Assembly: GCA_020630045.1 (NCBI GenBank)
Contig: JAHDCE010000007.1
Span: forward strand, 15,315-21,744
Direction: 5' to 3'
Origin: Saprospiraceae bacterium
GTDB taxonomy: Bacteria; Bacteroidota; Bacteroidia; Chitinophagales; Saprospiraceae
Length of the DNA: 6,430 nt
The notes beneath the pieces were generated by a model. That model was not told where the DNA came from. It did no database searches and worked only from the letters and a program-made list of their open reading frames with translations. The translations under genes were made by a program, and so were the position numbers. Shown piece by piece: positions 6,366-6,430 of this stretch; position 1 is the first letter of the stretch; each line of letters opens with the position of its first letter.

Positions 6366-6430
6366 CTATCTTTCGATTTTAAGTACCTGGACAAAAGTAA
6401 TTGAATAATGATTTTCAAGGGTATTTTTGT
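6366..6430 (-). CDS. Possible 3' end of a convergent gene, partial
   Basis: Reading the minus strand inward from base 6428, one frame stays open for 20 codons and ends with TAG at 6368-6366. Its translation, NTLENHYSITFVQVLKIER, looks like a genuine protein C-terminus, alternating strand-like and helix-like residues. The stop would lie 40 bases from the convergent cupin stop. A second minus-strand frame is also open for 36 codons from the window edge to a TAG at 6322-6320, but it would overlap the cupin gene by 6 bases and reads less like a protein. The evidence is only sequence feel over a very short stretch; no family can be named. Confidence 0.28.
   Translation of the reverse strand, partial: KNTLENHYSITFVQVLKIER

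Noticed and set aside
6367..6430. A new + strand gene starting at the ATG at 6408, with TATCTTTC (6367-6374) as its -7 box
   Set aside because: Only seven codons are visible before the window ends and no -33 element stands at a suitable distance. The minus-strand reading is equally or more plausible.

Overview
The window looks like chromosome from a member of the Bacteroidota, probably an environmental gliding-type lineage such as Saprospiria, Cytophagia or Flavobacteriia. The clearest sign is the gene at 3067-5079, whose product ends in a type IX secretion (T9SS) type A sorting domain, a signal essentially confined to this phylum. Other signs are A-rich leaders without Shine-Dalgarno sequences, a TAnnTTTG-type -7 promoter box, and a LysM plus double-psi-barrel-like protein of a kind I associate with Bacteroidota. 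All confident genes lie on the + strand.

Layout. (1) 1-466 is the 3' end of a cell-wall protein: a LysM motif cut by the window edge, a charged linker, and a C-terminal double-psi-beta-barrel-like domain. (2) 515-2916 holds three cytosolic-looking genes: a DUF6915-type protein with an extra C-terminal half and a TTG start, an unrecognised 252-residue protein beginning MGDWNT, and an unrecognised 324-residue protein. Gaps are 48 and 11 bases, and much of the stretch is markedly AT-rich. (3) 2917-3066 is a promoter-bearing gap. (4) 3067-5079 encodes a secreted seven-repeat beta-propeller protein with a T9SS sorting domain, followed by a strong hairpin terminator. (5) 5181-6325 holds two genes 2 bases apart: an all-helical protein with leucine-rich-variant-like repeats and a small single-domain cupin. 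(6) 6326-6430 has no certain gene; the last 65 bases may hold the 3' end of a convergent minus-strand gene.

How the genes fit together. The envelope or secreted genes (1 and 4) have a balanced base composition. Hand counts give 27/60 G+C at 241-300 and 31/60 at 3421-3480. The cytosolic genes between and after them are poorer, for example 17/60 at 1201-1260 and 21/60 at 5281-5340. Short, AT-rich, signal-less cytosolic genes of unknown function, clustered head to tail, resemble the orphan immunity or accessory-gene arrays that follow polymorphic toxins in Bacteroidota. That is inference: no toxin gene is visible here. I found no tRNA, rRNA, CRISPR array, insertion sequence or integrase. No gene-free stretch exceeds 150 bases.
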